A stretch of 64,000 bases of DNA from the NCBI RefSeq assembly GCF_037101375.1, contig NZ_AP029019.1, positions 3,944,001-4,008,000 on the forward strand, given 5' to 3'. Positions 35,634 to 43,856 of the stretch are shown here, piece by piece. Under the pieces are notes generated by a model, which saw nothing but the letters and a program-made list of their open reading frames with translations, searched no databases and was not told the DNA's origin. The translations under genes and the position numbers were made by a program. The stretch comes from Acidovorax sp. DW039 (GTDB lineage: Bacteria; Pseudomonadota; Gammaproteobacteria; Burkholderiales; Burkholderiaceae_C). Positions within the stretch are counted from its first letter, which is position 1. Each line of letters begins with the position of its first letter.

Positions 35634-37025
35634 TTGGCCTCTCAGCGCATGCAAGCTCCCGATCCAGCCCCCTCAGCTCGCCCTGACGACGTTACTGCGT
35701 CTACCGCACAGCGTAAGCCAGGATTTACCGGCGCCCCCTTGGGCAAACTGGGCACGGCAGGAGACCGACCCTGGTTGGTCACGCTGGAATCACTCATGGT
35801 GCCCAGCCTCGCCATAGGGATAGGCATGGCATTTCATCCTGAGGATCCACTGGGGGTGAACGCGGCATTTCACTGGGCTTGGCTTGCACCCATCATCGTG
35901 GCCTTGCGCTACGGGCCGCTGGCAGGGCTGGGTGCTGCCGCGGTGCTGTTGTTGGCATGGGTAGCGTTGCACCAGGACCAGATGGACCAATTCCCGCAGA
36001 TTTTCTTTTTGGGTGGACTGATCACAGTAATGCTGGTGGGTGAGTTTTCCAGCTTATGGCGGGCGCGCACCCGCCGCGCGGAATCCGTGCAGTATTACCT
36101 GGACCAACGGCTGGAACACCTCATACGTCAGTACTACCTGCTGAGGCTGTCGCACGACCGGTTGGAGCAGGAACTGATTGGTCGTCCGATGTCGATGCGC
36201 GACGCACTCAAGACACTGCGCGGCCTCAGTGGTGGAGAGGACGGAGCCCAGATCCTGCTTCGGTTGCTCGCGCAGTATTGCCAGATCAGCTCTGCTGCAG
36301 TTCACCCTGTCAATGATGACAAACTGGAAATAACCGCAACAGCCACCATTGGTTCACCTGTTGCAGTTGACATCAAAGACCCCTTGCTTGCCCAGGCAAT
36401 GGAAACACGCACCTTGTGCCATGTCGTTCAGGCAACGGTGCGACAGGAAGCTACCCGCTACCTTGTAGCCGCCCCTCTGCTGGACATCGGGGGCGAGATA
36501 TACGCAATGCTTCTCATCGATGAGCTGCCGTTTTTCGCGCTGCAAGACGAGAACCTGCAAACCATCAACCTGCTGCTGGGCTACTACACTGACGGCTTGT
36601 CAACCCAGGCACTGGCGGCACCTCTACTGGAGCAAGTTCCCATCTGCCCCCCGGAATTTGCCTTTGAATTGCAGCGTCTGTGGCGCATGCACCAGAGCAC
36701 AAAAGTCCCCAGCATCGTGGTGGCGCTGGAATTCACCCAGGACGCTGCAGAAAGAGATCTACCCCAGCAATTCCTGCGGCTCAAGCGGATGATGGACGAA
36801 AGCTGGGTCATTGCCGGGTCGAAACGGCAAGTCATTGCTATCCTGATGCCGTTGGGCGATGCATCTACCGCCGAAGGGTTCATTGGTCGCCTGGAAGAGT
36901 GGATCCAACGCAAGCAGCACACGAGCCTCGCACAAGCAGGTATTTATCCGCACCCCCTGCCCTTGGCAGACTCGGATGGGCCACTGCCCATGCTGCAAAA
37001 GCTTCTGCAACTCGCCCATGCTTAA
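35634..37025 (+). CDS. pelD: c-di-GMP receptor of the Pel synthase, PelD
   Basis: PelD is the inner-membrane c-di-GMP receptor that switches on Pel polymerisation by PelF. It has four membrane helices (about residues 45-145), a charged helix (RRAESVQYYLDQRLEHLIRQ), a GAF domain (about 165-315) and a degenerate GGDEF domain (about 330-463). The latter lacks the GG[D/E]EF catalytic motif but has RMMD (about residues 380-388), an RxxD that fits the c-di-GMP I-site. The start is either TTG 35634, directly after pelC, or ATG 35649. Its 3' end overlaps pelE by 8 bases. Lack of an active cyclase site agrees with a receptor role. Confidence 0.93.
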   Translation: MASQRMQAPDPAPSARPDDVTASTAQRKPGFTGAPLGKLGTAGDRPWLVTLESLMVPSLAIGIGMAFHPEDPLGVNAAFHWAWLAPIIVALRYGPLAGLGAAAVLLLAWVALHQDQMDQFPQIFFLGGLITVMLVGEFSSLWRARTRRAESVQYYLDQRLEHLIRQYYLLRLSHDRLEQELIGRPMSMRDALKTLRGLSGGEDGAQILLRLLAQYCQISSAAVHPVNDDKLEITATATIGSPVAVDIKDPLLAQAMETRTLCHVVQATVRQEATRYLVAAPLLDIGGEIYAMLLIDELPFFALQDENLQTINLLLGYYTDGLSTQALAAPLLEQVPICPPEFAFELQRLWRMHQSTKVPSIVVALEFTQDAAERDLPQQFLRLKRMMDESWVIAGSKRQVIAILMPLGDASTAEGFIGRLEEWIQRKQHTSLAQAGIYPHPLPLADSDGPLPMLQKLLQLAHA

Positions 37026-38034
37026 CACCAAATGGGGGATTTCGGCCATTGCGATGGAGCTCACTGCGTGGGCGGGGCCAGCGCTTCTGGATGGGTATTC
37101 AGATGCTGCACTGCTGAGTTACCTGCTAGCCCACGCAGCGGCCTGTGTTTTGCTGGCAGTGTTCACACTGCCGCTGCTCAAGAACGAGCAGTCGCGCCCC
37201 AGGCTACCCATGCTCGCGCTGATGGCAGTGTGTAGCTATGCCGTGCCAATAGCGGGCTTTGTGGGCGTATTTGTAGGCACCGTGGTGCTACGACTGTACC
37301 GAGCTACCCGCCCCACAGAGGATTTTCACTCTGTGCACTTGCCAGAGTTCGACCTGCATCAGCGCATTCATGGTGGCTTCCGTCAAACTGGCCTGCGTGC
37401 AGTGCTGGGTAATAGCGAAGTCCCCGCCCGCTCCCGCATGCGGGCCATGGTCGCTCTGCAGCACATGTCTGGGCGCATTTCCTCTCCCCTGCTGCGCAAT
37501 GTACTCAACGACTCCAGTGAAGACCTTCGTTTGCTCGCATACGGCATGCTCGACGCCCTGGAGCGCAACCTGAGCCGTTCCATCGATCAGGAGCTGAGTA
37601 CCCTGCGCGAAGCAGAGGAAAAAGAGGGAACCAATCCGCTGGGCCCTACGGGCTTGCAGGCAGCAGAAAAGCTGTCGGCCCTTTACTGGGAACTGGTCTA
37701 CCAAAACCTGGCACAAGGGGACATGCGCAGCTACGCTATCAATGAGTCCCTGCGCTATTGCGAACAGGTACTGGCACAGCAACCTGAACACGCCCAGCAC
37801 ACCCTGCGCCGTGGTCTTCTGCTTCACGCACAGGGCCGTATGGACGATGCAGAGCAAGCCTATGAGCGGGCGCTGGAGTTGGGGTTGCCAGCTACACGAG
37901 TCTTGCCCTACCTGGCCGAGCTGAGGTTTGAGCAACGCGACTTCACCCACACCCGTCAGCTGATGCAGCAACTGGACGAATGGAGTGCCCTCCCCCGACT
38001 GCGCCCAGTCATCGACTATTGGAGGGCGCGATGA
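37018..38034 (+). CDS. pelE: Pel synthase membrane/TPR subunit PelE
   Basis: PelE is part of the inner-membrane Pel synthase complex with PelD, PelF and PelG. The protein starts at ATG 37018 (MLNTKWGISAIAM), overlapping pelD by 8 bases, and has 338 residues. Two hydrophobic helices occur near the N terminus (LLAHAAACVLLAVFTLPLL and SYAVPIAGFVGVFVGTVVL). A helical region with TPR-like units follows (QQPEHAQHTLRRGLLLHAQG). Its TGA overlaps the pelF start (ATGA). Length is near that of PAO1 PelE (about 329). Confidence 0.92.
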   Translation: MLNTKWGISAIAMELTAWAGPALLDGYSDAALLSYLLAHAAACVLLAVFTLPLLKNEQSRPRLPMLALMAVCSYAVPIAGFVGVFVGTVVLRLYRATRPTEDFHSVHLPEFDLHQRIHGGFRQTGLRAVLGNSEVPARSRMRAMVALQHMSGRISSPLLRNVLNDSSEDLRLLAYGMLDALERNLSRSIDQELSTLREAEEKEGTNPLGPTGLQAAEKLSALYWELVYQNLAQGDMRSYAINESLRYCEQVLAQQPEHAQHTLRRGLLLHAQGRMDDAEQAYERALELGLPATRVLPYLAELRFEQRDFTHTRQLMQQLDEWSALPRLRPVIDYWRAR

Positions 38035-39572
38035 CCCATCCCAAAGCTGCCGACGCTGATATCGCGCTGCTGCTGGAAGGCACTTTTCCCTACGTGAGTG
38101 GAGGCGTTTCCAGTTGGATCAACCAGATCATCCAGGCTTTCCCGGAGTACCGCTTCGCTTTGGTGTTTCTGGGCAGCCAGCGCTCGGACTACAAGCAGTT
38201 CAAATACAAGCTGCCCGCCAATGTGGTGCACTTTGAAGAGCATTTTCTGTACGACGACCTTTCGGCCCAAAACCTGCCCCAGGCCCGCAAGGGTGACGAA
38301 GCCACGTTCGAAGTGCTGCGCGGCATCGTGAACACCTTGCGCGAAGGCAGCACGGGTACCGAGCAAACATTGCAGATGCTGCGCGCAGTCACGCGCGAGA
38401 TGGCCCCTGGCGGCAATTTTCCCCTGGAAGACTTTCTGTACAGCGAACGCTCCTGGGAGTTGATCCGCGACACCTACCGTGAGTACTGCACAGATCCCTC
38501 TTTCGTAGATTATTTCTGGACAGTGCGCATCATGTTCAAGCCCCTGTGGACGCTGGCGAGCGTTGCACAGAATCTCATCCCGGTACGCATGCTGCACAGC
38601 GCCTCCACCGGCTACGCAGGCTTCCTGGGAGCTGTGCTGCACGACACCCGCAACATTCCGTTTGCTCTGTCCGAGCATGGCATCTACACCAAAGAGCGGC
38701 AGATCGATCTGCTCAAGAGCGAGTGGATTCGGGACAACCGCAACGTGTTCCAGCGCGACCCTACGGAGCTGTCGTACTTCCGGCAAATGTGGATCAGACT
38801 GTTTGAGTGGATGGGACGCTATTGCTATGCGGCTGCTGATCCCATCATCGCGCTGTACGAAACCAACCGCTTGCGGCAGGTGCAAGATGGAGCCGACCCG
38901 GCGCGCACGTTCAACATCCCCAACGGTATCCAGCTCGCCCGCTTTGCGCCCATGCGCGACAAGCGCCCGGCACAGGTGCCGCCCGTACTCTGCCTCATTG
39001 GCCGCGTGGTGCCCATCAAAGACGTGAAGACCTTCATTCGCGCGATGCGCCGGGTGGTGAACCAGATGCCGCAAGCCGAGGGCTGGATCGCTGGCCCCAC
39101 AGATGAAGACCCCTCTTACGCCCAAGAGTGCGAGAACCTGGTACGTAGCCTGGGGCTGGAAAACCACGTGAAGTTCCTGGGCTTCCAGAAGGTGGAAGAC
39201 CTCATGCCCAAGATCGGACTGATCGTACTATCCTCCATCAGCGAAGCCCTGCCGCTCGTGATACTGGAAGGCTATGCGGCAGGTGTTCCCACAGTTTCCA
39301 CTGATGTGGGCTCGTGCCGCCAGTTAATTGAGGGCTTGGGCGACGAAGACCGTGCACTGGGCAGCAGCGGGAGCGTCGTCGGCATTGCTGACCCGCAGGC
39401 GCTGGCCGATGCAGCGATTGCCCTGCTGAACGATCCGGCAGAGTGGACACGTGCCAGCCAGGCGGCCATTGCCCGCGTGGAGCGCTACTACACCGACAGC
39501 ATGATGTTTGGAAGCTACCGCAAGGTGTACCAACAGGCTCTGGGTGGACCTGCAACCGAAGAGGTGCACTGA
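38031..39572 (+). CDS. pelF: Pel glycosyltransferase PelF (GT4)
   Basis: PelF is the cytosolic GT4 glycosyltransferase that polymerises Pel, with UDP-GalNAc as the proposed donor. The 513-residue protein begins at ATG 38031, with GGAGG six bases upstream, overlapping pelE by four bases. The N-terminal Rossmann-like domain has EGTFPYVSGGVSSWINQII; the C-terminal domain has CLIGRVVPIKDVKTFIRAM and the EALPLVILEGYAAGVPTVST retaining motif (E-x7-E). Length matches PAO1 PelF (507). It is followed by pelG after one base. Confidence 0.96.
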   Translation: MTHPKAADADIALLLEGTFPYVSGGVSSWINQIIQAFPEYRFALVFLGSQRSDYKQFKYKLPANVVHFEEHFLYDDLSAQNLPQARKGDEATFEVLRGIVNTLREGSTGTEQTLQMLRAVTREMAPGGNFPLEDFLYSERSWELIRDTYREYCTDPSFVDYFWTVRIMFKPLWTLASVAQNLIPVRMLHSASTGYAGFLGAVLHDTRNIPFALSEHGIYTKERQIDLLKSEWIRDNRNVFQRDPTELSYFRQMWIRLFEWMGRYCYAAADPIIALYETNRLRQVQDGADPARTFNIPNGIQLARFAPMRDKRPAQVPPVLCLIGRVVPIKDVKTFIRAMRRVVNQMPQAEGWIAGPTDEDPSYAQECENLVRSLGLENHVKFLGFQKVEDLMPKIGLIVLSSISEALPLVILEGYAAGVPTVSTDVGSCRQLIEGLGDEDRALGSSGSVVGIADPQALADAAIALLNDPAEWTRASQAAIARVERYYTDSMMFGSYRKVYQQALGGPATEEVH

Positions 39573-39573
39573 C

Positions 39574-40947
39574 ATGGCCGGCATTGGTTTTGAACTGCGC
39601 CGGATGTTGCGCAAGAACACCTTGACGGGCCTCCTGCAGGCATACGCCTACGCAGGTGTGATTGGTTCAGGGCCTTGGGTATTTTCCATTATTGGCATTT
39701 TGCTGGTGGGTATCTTCAGCGCCAGCGTCGTAGTACCCAACTTTCTGGTCACCCAATTCCAGACCTCTGTGACTTACCTCGTGGCCTGCAGCCTGATCTT
39801 GACGGGTTTCGCGCAGTTAGCCTTCACCCGCTTTGTTTCCGACCGGCTGTTTGAAAAGAAGCGAGATCTGATCTTGCCCAACCTGCACGGGTTGCTGCTG
39901 GGCGTGGTTACGGTAGCCGCAATATTGGGTACGTTGGCGCTATTCGTCGTATTTCCCGGTGAGCGGGTGCTGTACCGGCTGCTCATGCTGGCAGGCTTTT
40001 GCGTCATGTGCGGCGTATGGGTACTGGCCATCTTGCTCTCAGGGATGAAGCGATACCAAGCCATCACCGTGCTGTTTGGAGGCGCTTACGCACTGATCGT
40101 AGTGGCCTCGCTGTTGATGCGCCCATGGGGACTGGAAGGGCTGCTGGGTGGCTTCGTACTGGGTAATTTTGTGTTGCTGGCCGGTATGTGGGTGATGGTG
40201 GTGCGCGACTTCAGCCCCAAGGGAACGCTGATCGCATTCGATTTTGCCGAGCGCAAGCTGCTGTATCCATCGCTTGTGCTGGTGGGTCTGCTGTACAACG
40301 TGGCCATCTGGGCAGACAAGTTCATGTTCTGGTACTTTCCGCCCACGTCTGAGCCCATCATCGGCGGCCTGCGTGCCTCCTTGATCTACGACTTGCCAGT
40401 GTTTCTGTCGTACCTGTCCATCATCCCCGGCATGGCGGTGTTTCTGGTGCGTATCGAGACTGACTTTGTGGAGTACTACGACAAGTTCTACGACGCTGTG
40501 CGCAGCGGCGGCTCGCTGGAATACATCGAATCGATGCGCGATGAAATGGTCTATGCCATCCAGCAGGGGCTCAGCGAAATAGCGAAGATCCAGACCCTGG
40601 CCGTACTGGTCACCTTCGTGGCGGGTCCGGCATTGCTGGATGCCTTGGGGATTTCCAGTCTGTACCTGCCCTTGCTGCACGTTCAGGTAGTAGGTGCAGG
40701 CTTGCAGGTCGGGTTGATGGCCATCCTCAACGTATTCTTTTACCTAGACCAACGCCGTATTGTGCTGGTGCTGTGTGCAGAGATGGTGGTACTGAACATT
40801 GTCTTCACAGCTCTGACACTGCACTTGGGGGCTGCGTTCTACGGATATGGCTTCGCCGGCGCGATGCTGATTACGCTATGCACCGGCATGGTGCTGCTGA
40901 CGCGGCAGCTCAACCGGTTGGAATACGAAACCTTCATGCTGCAATGA
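39574..40947 (+). CDS. pelG: Pel inner-membrane transporter PelG (MOP superfamily)
   Basis: PelG is the polytopic membrane subunit that moves Pel across the inner membrane. The 457-residue protein begins MAGIGFELRRMLRKNTLTGL, the family N terminus, and has about twelve membrane helices, as in MOP/Wzx-like flippases. The conserved stretch LLYNVAIWADKFMFWYFPPT and the loop FFYLDQRR are seen. It starts one base after the pelF stop and is the last of pelA-G; 115 bp later comes the GH135-like lipoprotein gene. Confidence 0.95.
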   Translation: MAGIGFELRRMLRKNTLTGLLQAYAYAGVIGSGPWVFSIIGILLVGIFSASVVVPNFLVTQFQTSVTYLVACSLILTGFAQLAFTRFVSDRLFEKKRDLILPNLHGLLLGVVTVAAILGTLALFVVFPGERVLYRLLMLAGFCVMCGVWVLAILLSGMKRYQAITVLFGGAYALIVVASLLMRPWGLEGLLGGFVLGNFVLLAGMWVMVVRDFSPKGTLIAFDFAERKLLYPSLVLVGLLYNVAIWADKFMFWYFPPTSEPIIGGLRASLIYDLPVFLSYLSIIPGMAVFLVRIETDFVEYYDKFYDAVRSGGSLEYIESMRDEMVYAIQQGLSEIAKIQTLAVLVTFVAGPALLDALGISSLYLPLLHVQVVGAGLQVGLMAILNVFFYLDQRRIVLVLCAEMVVLNIVFTALTLHLGAAFYGYGFAGAMLITLCTGMVLLTRQLNRLEYETFMLQ

Positions 40948-41021
40948 GCAGTACAGCCAAGAAGTGCCAACTGCGCTCTCACAGAAGCATCTTTACAAAA
41001 GTCTGTGGAGCGTGACCGCTT

Positions 41022-41050
41022 GGCTGAGGTAACATTTTTTTACCCCAGCC
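41022..41050 (+). promoter_or_regulatory. Hairpin upstream of the GH135-like lipoprotein gene
   Basis: GGCTGAGGTAA (41022-41032) and TTACCCCAGCC (41040-41050) form an 11-bp stem with one mismatch; the loop is T-rich. It ends 12 bases before ATG 41063, where no clear ribosome binding site is seen. It may be a leader hairpin, or a weak terminator of pelG with the U-run in the loop. Confidence 0.4.
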
Positions 41051-41062
41051 TCAAGCCATGCA

Positions 41063-42241
41063 ATGTCCCATCCTTTGAACCTCCTGCTGCGTACCTTCCG
41101 CCTATTTCCGATCACTGCGCTGGTAGCAGCCTGCGGAGGTGGTGGCGGCAGCTCAGACGCCCCTACACCACCAAGCACAGTGCAAATAGCGGTCACAGCG
41201 CCGGCTGCAGGCAGCGTGCTGACCATCCAGTCGCCAGTCACAGTCCAGGCACAGGTTTCCGTGAATGGCAGTGCTGCAGCCGATGGAACCCCGGTATCGT
41301 TCTCGATGCTTGGCGGCAGCTTCTCACCCGTCGCGCCCCAAACGCGCTCAGGGCTGGCCTCCACATCGCTCACGGGCAGCACTGCGGGAGCCCAAATTAT
41401 CACGGTGGGTAGTACCGTGAATGGATCCACCGGAACCGGCACACAGACCATCTACCTGCGGCCTCAGCCAGCAGCGCTTGAGATTTTGGTGCCTGCCTAT
41501 TTCCACCCCACAACGAACCCCGGTTGGGCCCAGATGACGGCAACAGCTAGCGTCAACCCCACCACTAGCATCACCGCGATCCTGAACCCTTCCAACGGCA
41601 TCTTCACCACAGCAGATGCCGCAACGCTGCAGGCAGCTCGAAATCTGGTCGCTGCAGGTGGCAAAGTCATCGGATATGTATACACCCGCTACGGAAGCGG
41701 CACGCGCAGCGTGACTGACATCAAGACCAACATTGACCGCTATCTGGAGTTGTACGGCACCTCAGTGATCAGTGGCATTTTTCTGGATGAAATGTCTGCC
41801 AACGAAGCGCAGATTCCTTTCTATCGCGAGATTTACGATCACATCAAAGCCCGTGGCGCCACCCTGCGCGTGGTGGGCAACCCTGGTTTGGTTCCGGCTG
41901 CATCGTATGCAGGAGTCACGGACGCCATCGTCAGCTTTGAAGGTACAGCCACTGCATTTCAGAGCTTTGACCCACGGTCCAGCACTCCCTGGCTGTACAC
42001 ACTTAGCAACAATCGCCATGCGATGCTGATGCACAACGCTGACACTTGTGCCGCTATGCAAGCCGCTATTCAGGCCGCCGGATCAGCCCGCTACAACCAA
42101 GGCTTGGTGTACGCAACCAACCTGCAGTACAACCCCACTACGCAGGTCGGCAACCCATGGGCCAGTCTGCCAAGCTACTGGAATACGCTAGTGAGCACGG
42201 TACAGGCTATCAACTCAACCACTGCACTGCCCGCCTGCTGA
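41063..42241 (+). CDS. Lipoprotein with Ig-like domain and Spherulin-4/GH135-like hydrolase domain
   Basis: The 392-residue protein has a lipoprotein signal (VAAC, Cys24, then GGGGGSS), a Big_1-like Ig fold (about residues 40-135: GSVLTIQSPVTVQAQV, PVSFSMLGGSFSP), and a spherulation-specific family 4 barrel (about 140-390: LVPAYFHPTTNPGW, NPSNGIF, GKVIGYVYTRYG). Aspergillus Sph3, the GH135 prototype, uses an Asp/Asn/Glu set in such a barrel. Here Asp242 (IFLDEM), Asn273 (VVGNPG) and Glu293 (SFEGTA) match, with 20 residues between Asn and Glu as in Sph3. Sph3 cuts galactosaminogalactan, a chemical relative of Pel. Same strand as, and next to, pelG; probably envelope-anchored. Activity is inferred only. 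Confidence 0.85.
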   Translation: MSHPLNLLLRTFRLFPITALVAACGGGGGSSDAPTPPSTVQIAVTAPAAGSVLTIQSPVTVQAQVSVNGSAAADGTPVSFSMLGGSFSPVAPQTRSGLASTSLTGSTAGAQIITVGSTVNGSTGTGTQTIYLRPQPAALEILVPAYFHPTTNPGWAQMTATASVNPTTSITAILNPSNGIFTTADAATLQAARNLVAAGGKVIGYVYTRYGSGTRSVTDIKTNIDRYLELYGTSVISGIFLDEMSANEAQIPFYREIYDHIKARGATLRVVGNPGLVPAASYAGVTDAIVSFEGTATAFQSFDPRSSTPWLYTLSNNRHAMLMHNADTCAAMQAAIQAAGSARYNQGLVYATNLQYNPTTQVGNPWASLPSYWNTLVSTVQAINSTTALPAC

Positions 42242-42252
42242 TCCGCCAACAA

Positions 42253-42287
42253 AAAGCCCGACTCGAAGCGACTCCGAGCCGGGCTTT
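42253..42287. terminator. Bidirectional terminator between GH135-like gene and hisA
   Basis: A 13-bp stem (42253-42265 with 42275-42287, one mismatch; core AAAGCCCG/CGGGCTTT) has a 9-base loop. It lies 12 bp after the stop of the lipoprotein gene and about 55 bp after the hisA stop on the other strand. A-rich and T-rich ends suit termination in both directions. Confidence 0.8.
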
Positions 42288-42341
42288 GTATTGATTGACG
42301 AAGAAGGTGGGGAGGCAGCACCAACCGCTGCCCGCAAACTC

Positions 42342-43085
42342 TCAAGCTTCGCTGAGTTCGTCTGCGCGCGCCTGTGCAGCCGCAAAGTCCAGATCACCGC
42401 TGTAGATGGCGCGACCGCAGATCACGCCCTCCACGCCTTCGTCTTCCACAGCGCACAGCTGCTCGATGTCGGCCATGCTGCCCAGGCCACCCGAGGCAAT
42501 CACCGGGATGCTCAGGGCCTGGGCCAGCTTCACGGTGGCGTCGATGTTGATGCCAGAGAGCATGCCGTCGCGGCCGATGTCGGTGTAGATGATGGATTCC
42601 ACGCCCCAGTCTTCAAACTTCTTGGCCAGGTCCACCACTTCATGGCCGGTGAGCTTGCTCCAGCCGTCCGTGGCCACCTTGCCGTCCTTGGCATCTAGGC
42701 CCACGATGATGTGGCCGCCAAAGGCACTGCAGGCATCCTTCAAAAAGCCGGGGTTCTTGACGGCTGCGGTGCCGATGATGACGTAGCGCAGACCGCCGTC
42801 GATGTACTTCTCGATGGTGTCCAGATCGCGGATACCGCCGCCCAACTGCACCGGAATGTCGTCGCCCACCTCTTTGAGGATGGACTTGATGGCGCTGTAG
42901 TTCTTGGGGGTGCCTGCAAACGCACCGTTCAGGTCCACCAGATGCAGTCGGCGGGCACCAGCATCCACCCATTTACGGGCCATCGCCGCGGGGTCTTCAC
43001 CAAAGGTGGTGGATTGGTCCATATCTCCTTGCTTGAGGCGAACGCAGTGGCCGTCTTTGAGATCGATGGCGGGGATGAGCAGCAT
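42342..43085 (-). CDS. hisA: ProFAR isomerase (HisA)
   Basis: HisA isomerises N'-ProFAR to PRFAR, step 4 of histidine synthesis. The 247-residue beta-alpha barrel begins [20 protein letters not shown] and has the catalytic Asp in IDLKDG and in [12 protein letters not shown]. Phosphate loops are [11 protein letters not shown] and [12 protein letters not shown]. It follows hisH by 53 bp. The gene that should follow, hisF, is 15.7 kb away. Confidence 0.97.
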   Translation of the reverse strand: MLLIPAIDLKDGHCVRLKQGDMDQSTTFGEDPAAMARKWVDAGARRLHLVDLNGAFAGTPKNYSAIKSILKEVGDDIPVQLGGGIRDLDTIEKYIDGGLRYVIIGTAAVKNPGFLKDACSAFGGHIIVGLDAKDGKVATDGWSKLTGHEVVDLAKKFEDWGVESIIYTDIGRDGMLSGINIDATVKLAQALSIPVIASGGLGSMADIEQLCAVEDEGVEGVICGRAIYSGDLDFAAAQARADELSEA

Positions 43086-43138
43086 GATGGGTTCAGGAAA
43101 AGGGCGAGTCAGGGCTCGGCCCGAACGGGTTGAGGGAT

Positions 43139-43807
43139 TCAGGGATTCCAGTGCAGAAAGTTGCGATACAGGGCCAAGCCATGTTCCGCGCTTTTCTCGG
43201 GGTGAAATTGCGCGGCAAAAATATTATCGCGCGCAATGGCTGCGGCGAACACTCCGCCGTAGTCTGCCTCTCCGGCACAGTGCGCCGCGCTTTGCGGGCG
43301 GGCGTAGAAGCTGTGCACGAAGTAAAAGTAACTGTTGTCAGGAATTCCAGCCCACACGGGGTGAACTGCGCCCGCATGGGGCACTTGGCGCACGCGGTTC
43401 CAGCCCATTTGCGGCACCTTGAAGCGGCTGCCATCGGGCTGGGTGCGGCCTGCCAGATCAAACTTGATGACCTCGCCAGGGATCAGGCCCAGGCCGGGGG
43501 TGTCGCCCTCGGCGCTGTGGTCCAGCAGCATCTGCATGCCCACGCACACGCCAAACAGGGGCTTGGAGGCAGCAGCCTCCAGCACGGATTCCTGCAGGCC
43601 GGATTCGCGCAGTTCGCGCATGCAGTCGGGCATGGCCCCCTGCCCTGGCAACACCACGCGCTGGGCTGAGCGGACTTCGTCGGGTTGGGATGTCACCACC
43701 ACCGTCCAGCCCGTGCCTTGCGCAGCCGCCTGCACGGCCTGCGAGACGGACCGCAGATTGCCCATGCCGTAGTCCACCACAGCCACTGTTTTTGCTTCTG
43801 TATTCAT
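43139..43807 (-). CDS. hisH: Imidazole glycerol phosphate synthase, glutaminase subunit
   Basis: HisH releases ammonia from glutamine and passes it to HisF. The 222-residue class I amidotransferase has the oxyanion [10 protein letters not shown], nucleophile Cys in [10 protein letters not shown], and the His-Glu pair in [14 protein letters not shown]. Its ATG (43807) falls in the CAGCTATGAAT end of repeat R6, so the start codon is part of the repeat. Confidence 0.97.
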   Translation of the reverse strand: MNTEAKTVAVVDYGMGNLRSVSQAVQAAAQGTGWTVVVTSQPDEVRSAQRVVLPGQGAMPDCMRELRESGLQESVLEAAASKPLFGVCVGMQMLLDHSAEGDTPGLGLIPGEVIKFDLAGRTQPDGSRFKVPQMGWNRVRQVPHAGAVHPVWAGIPDNSYFYFVHSFYARPQSAAHCAGEADYGGVFAAAIARDNIFAAQFHPEKSAEHGLALYRNFLHWNP

Positions 43808-43850
43808 AGCTGTCAGCGCTTGTCTGGCAAGCGCTAGAGGCCTTTTTTAC
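43801..43850. repeat. Dispersed palindromic repeat R6 (reverse orientation)
   Basis: On the minus strand it reads AAAAAAGGCCTCTAGCGCTT, then GCCAGACAAGCGC and TGACAGCTATGAATA. It lies between hisB and hisH and contains the hisH start codon (43805-43807) within CAGCTATG. The stem TAGCGCTTGCC/GGCAAGCGCTR-like halves are clear. Confidence 0.85.
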
Positions 43851-43856
43851 CAATAA

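Noticed and set aside
35634..37025. PelD as an active diguanylate cyclase
   Set aside because: The GGDEF catalytic motif is absent; only the I-site-like RxxD remains.
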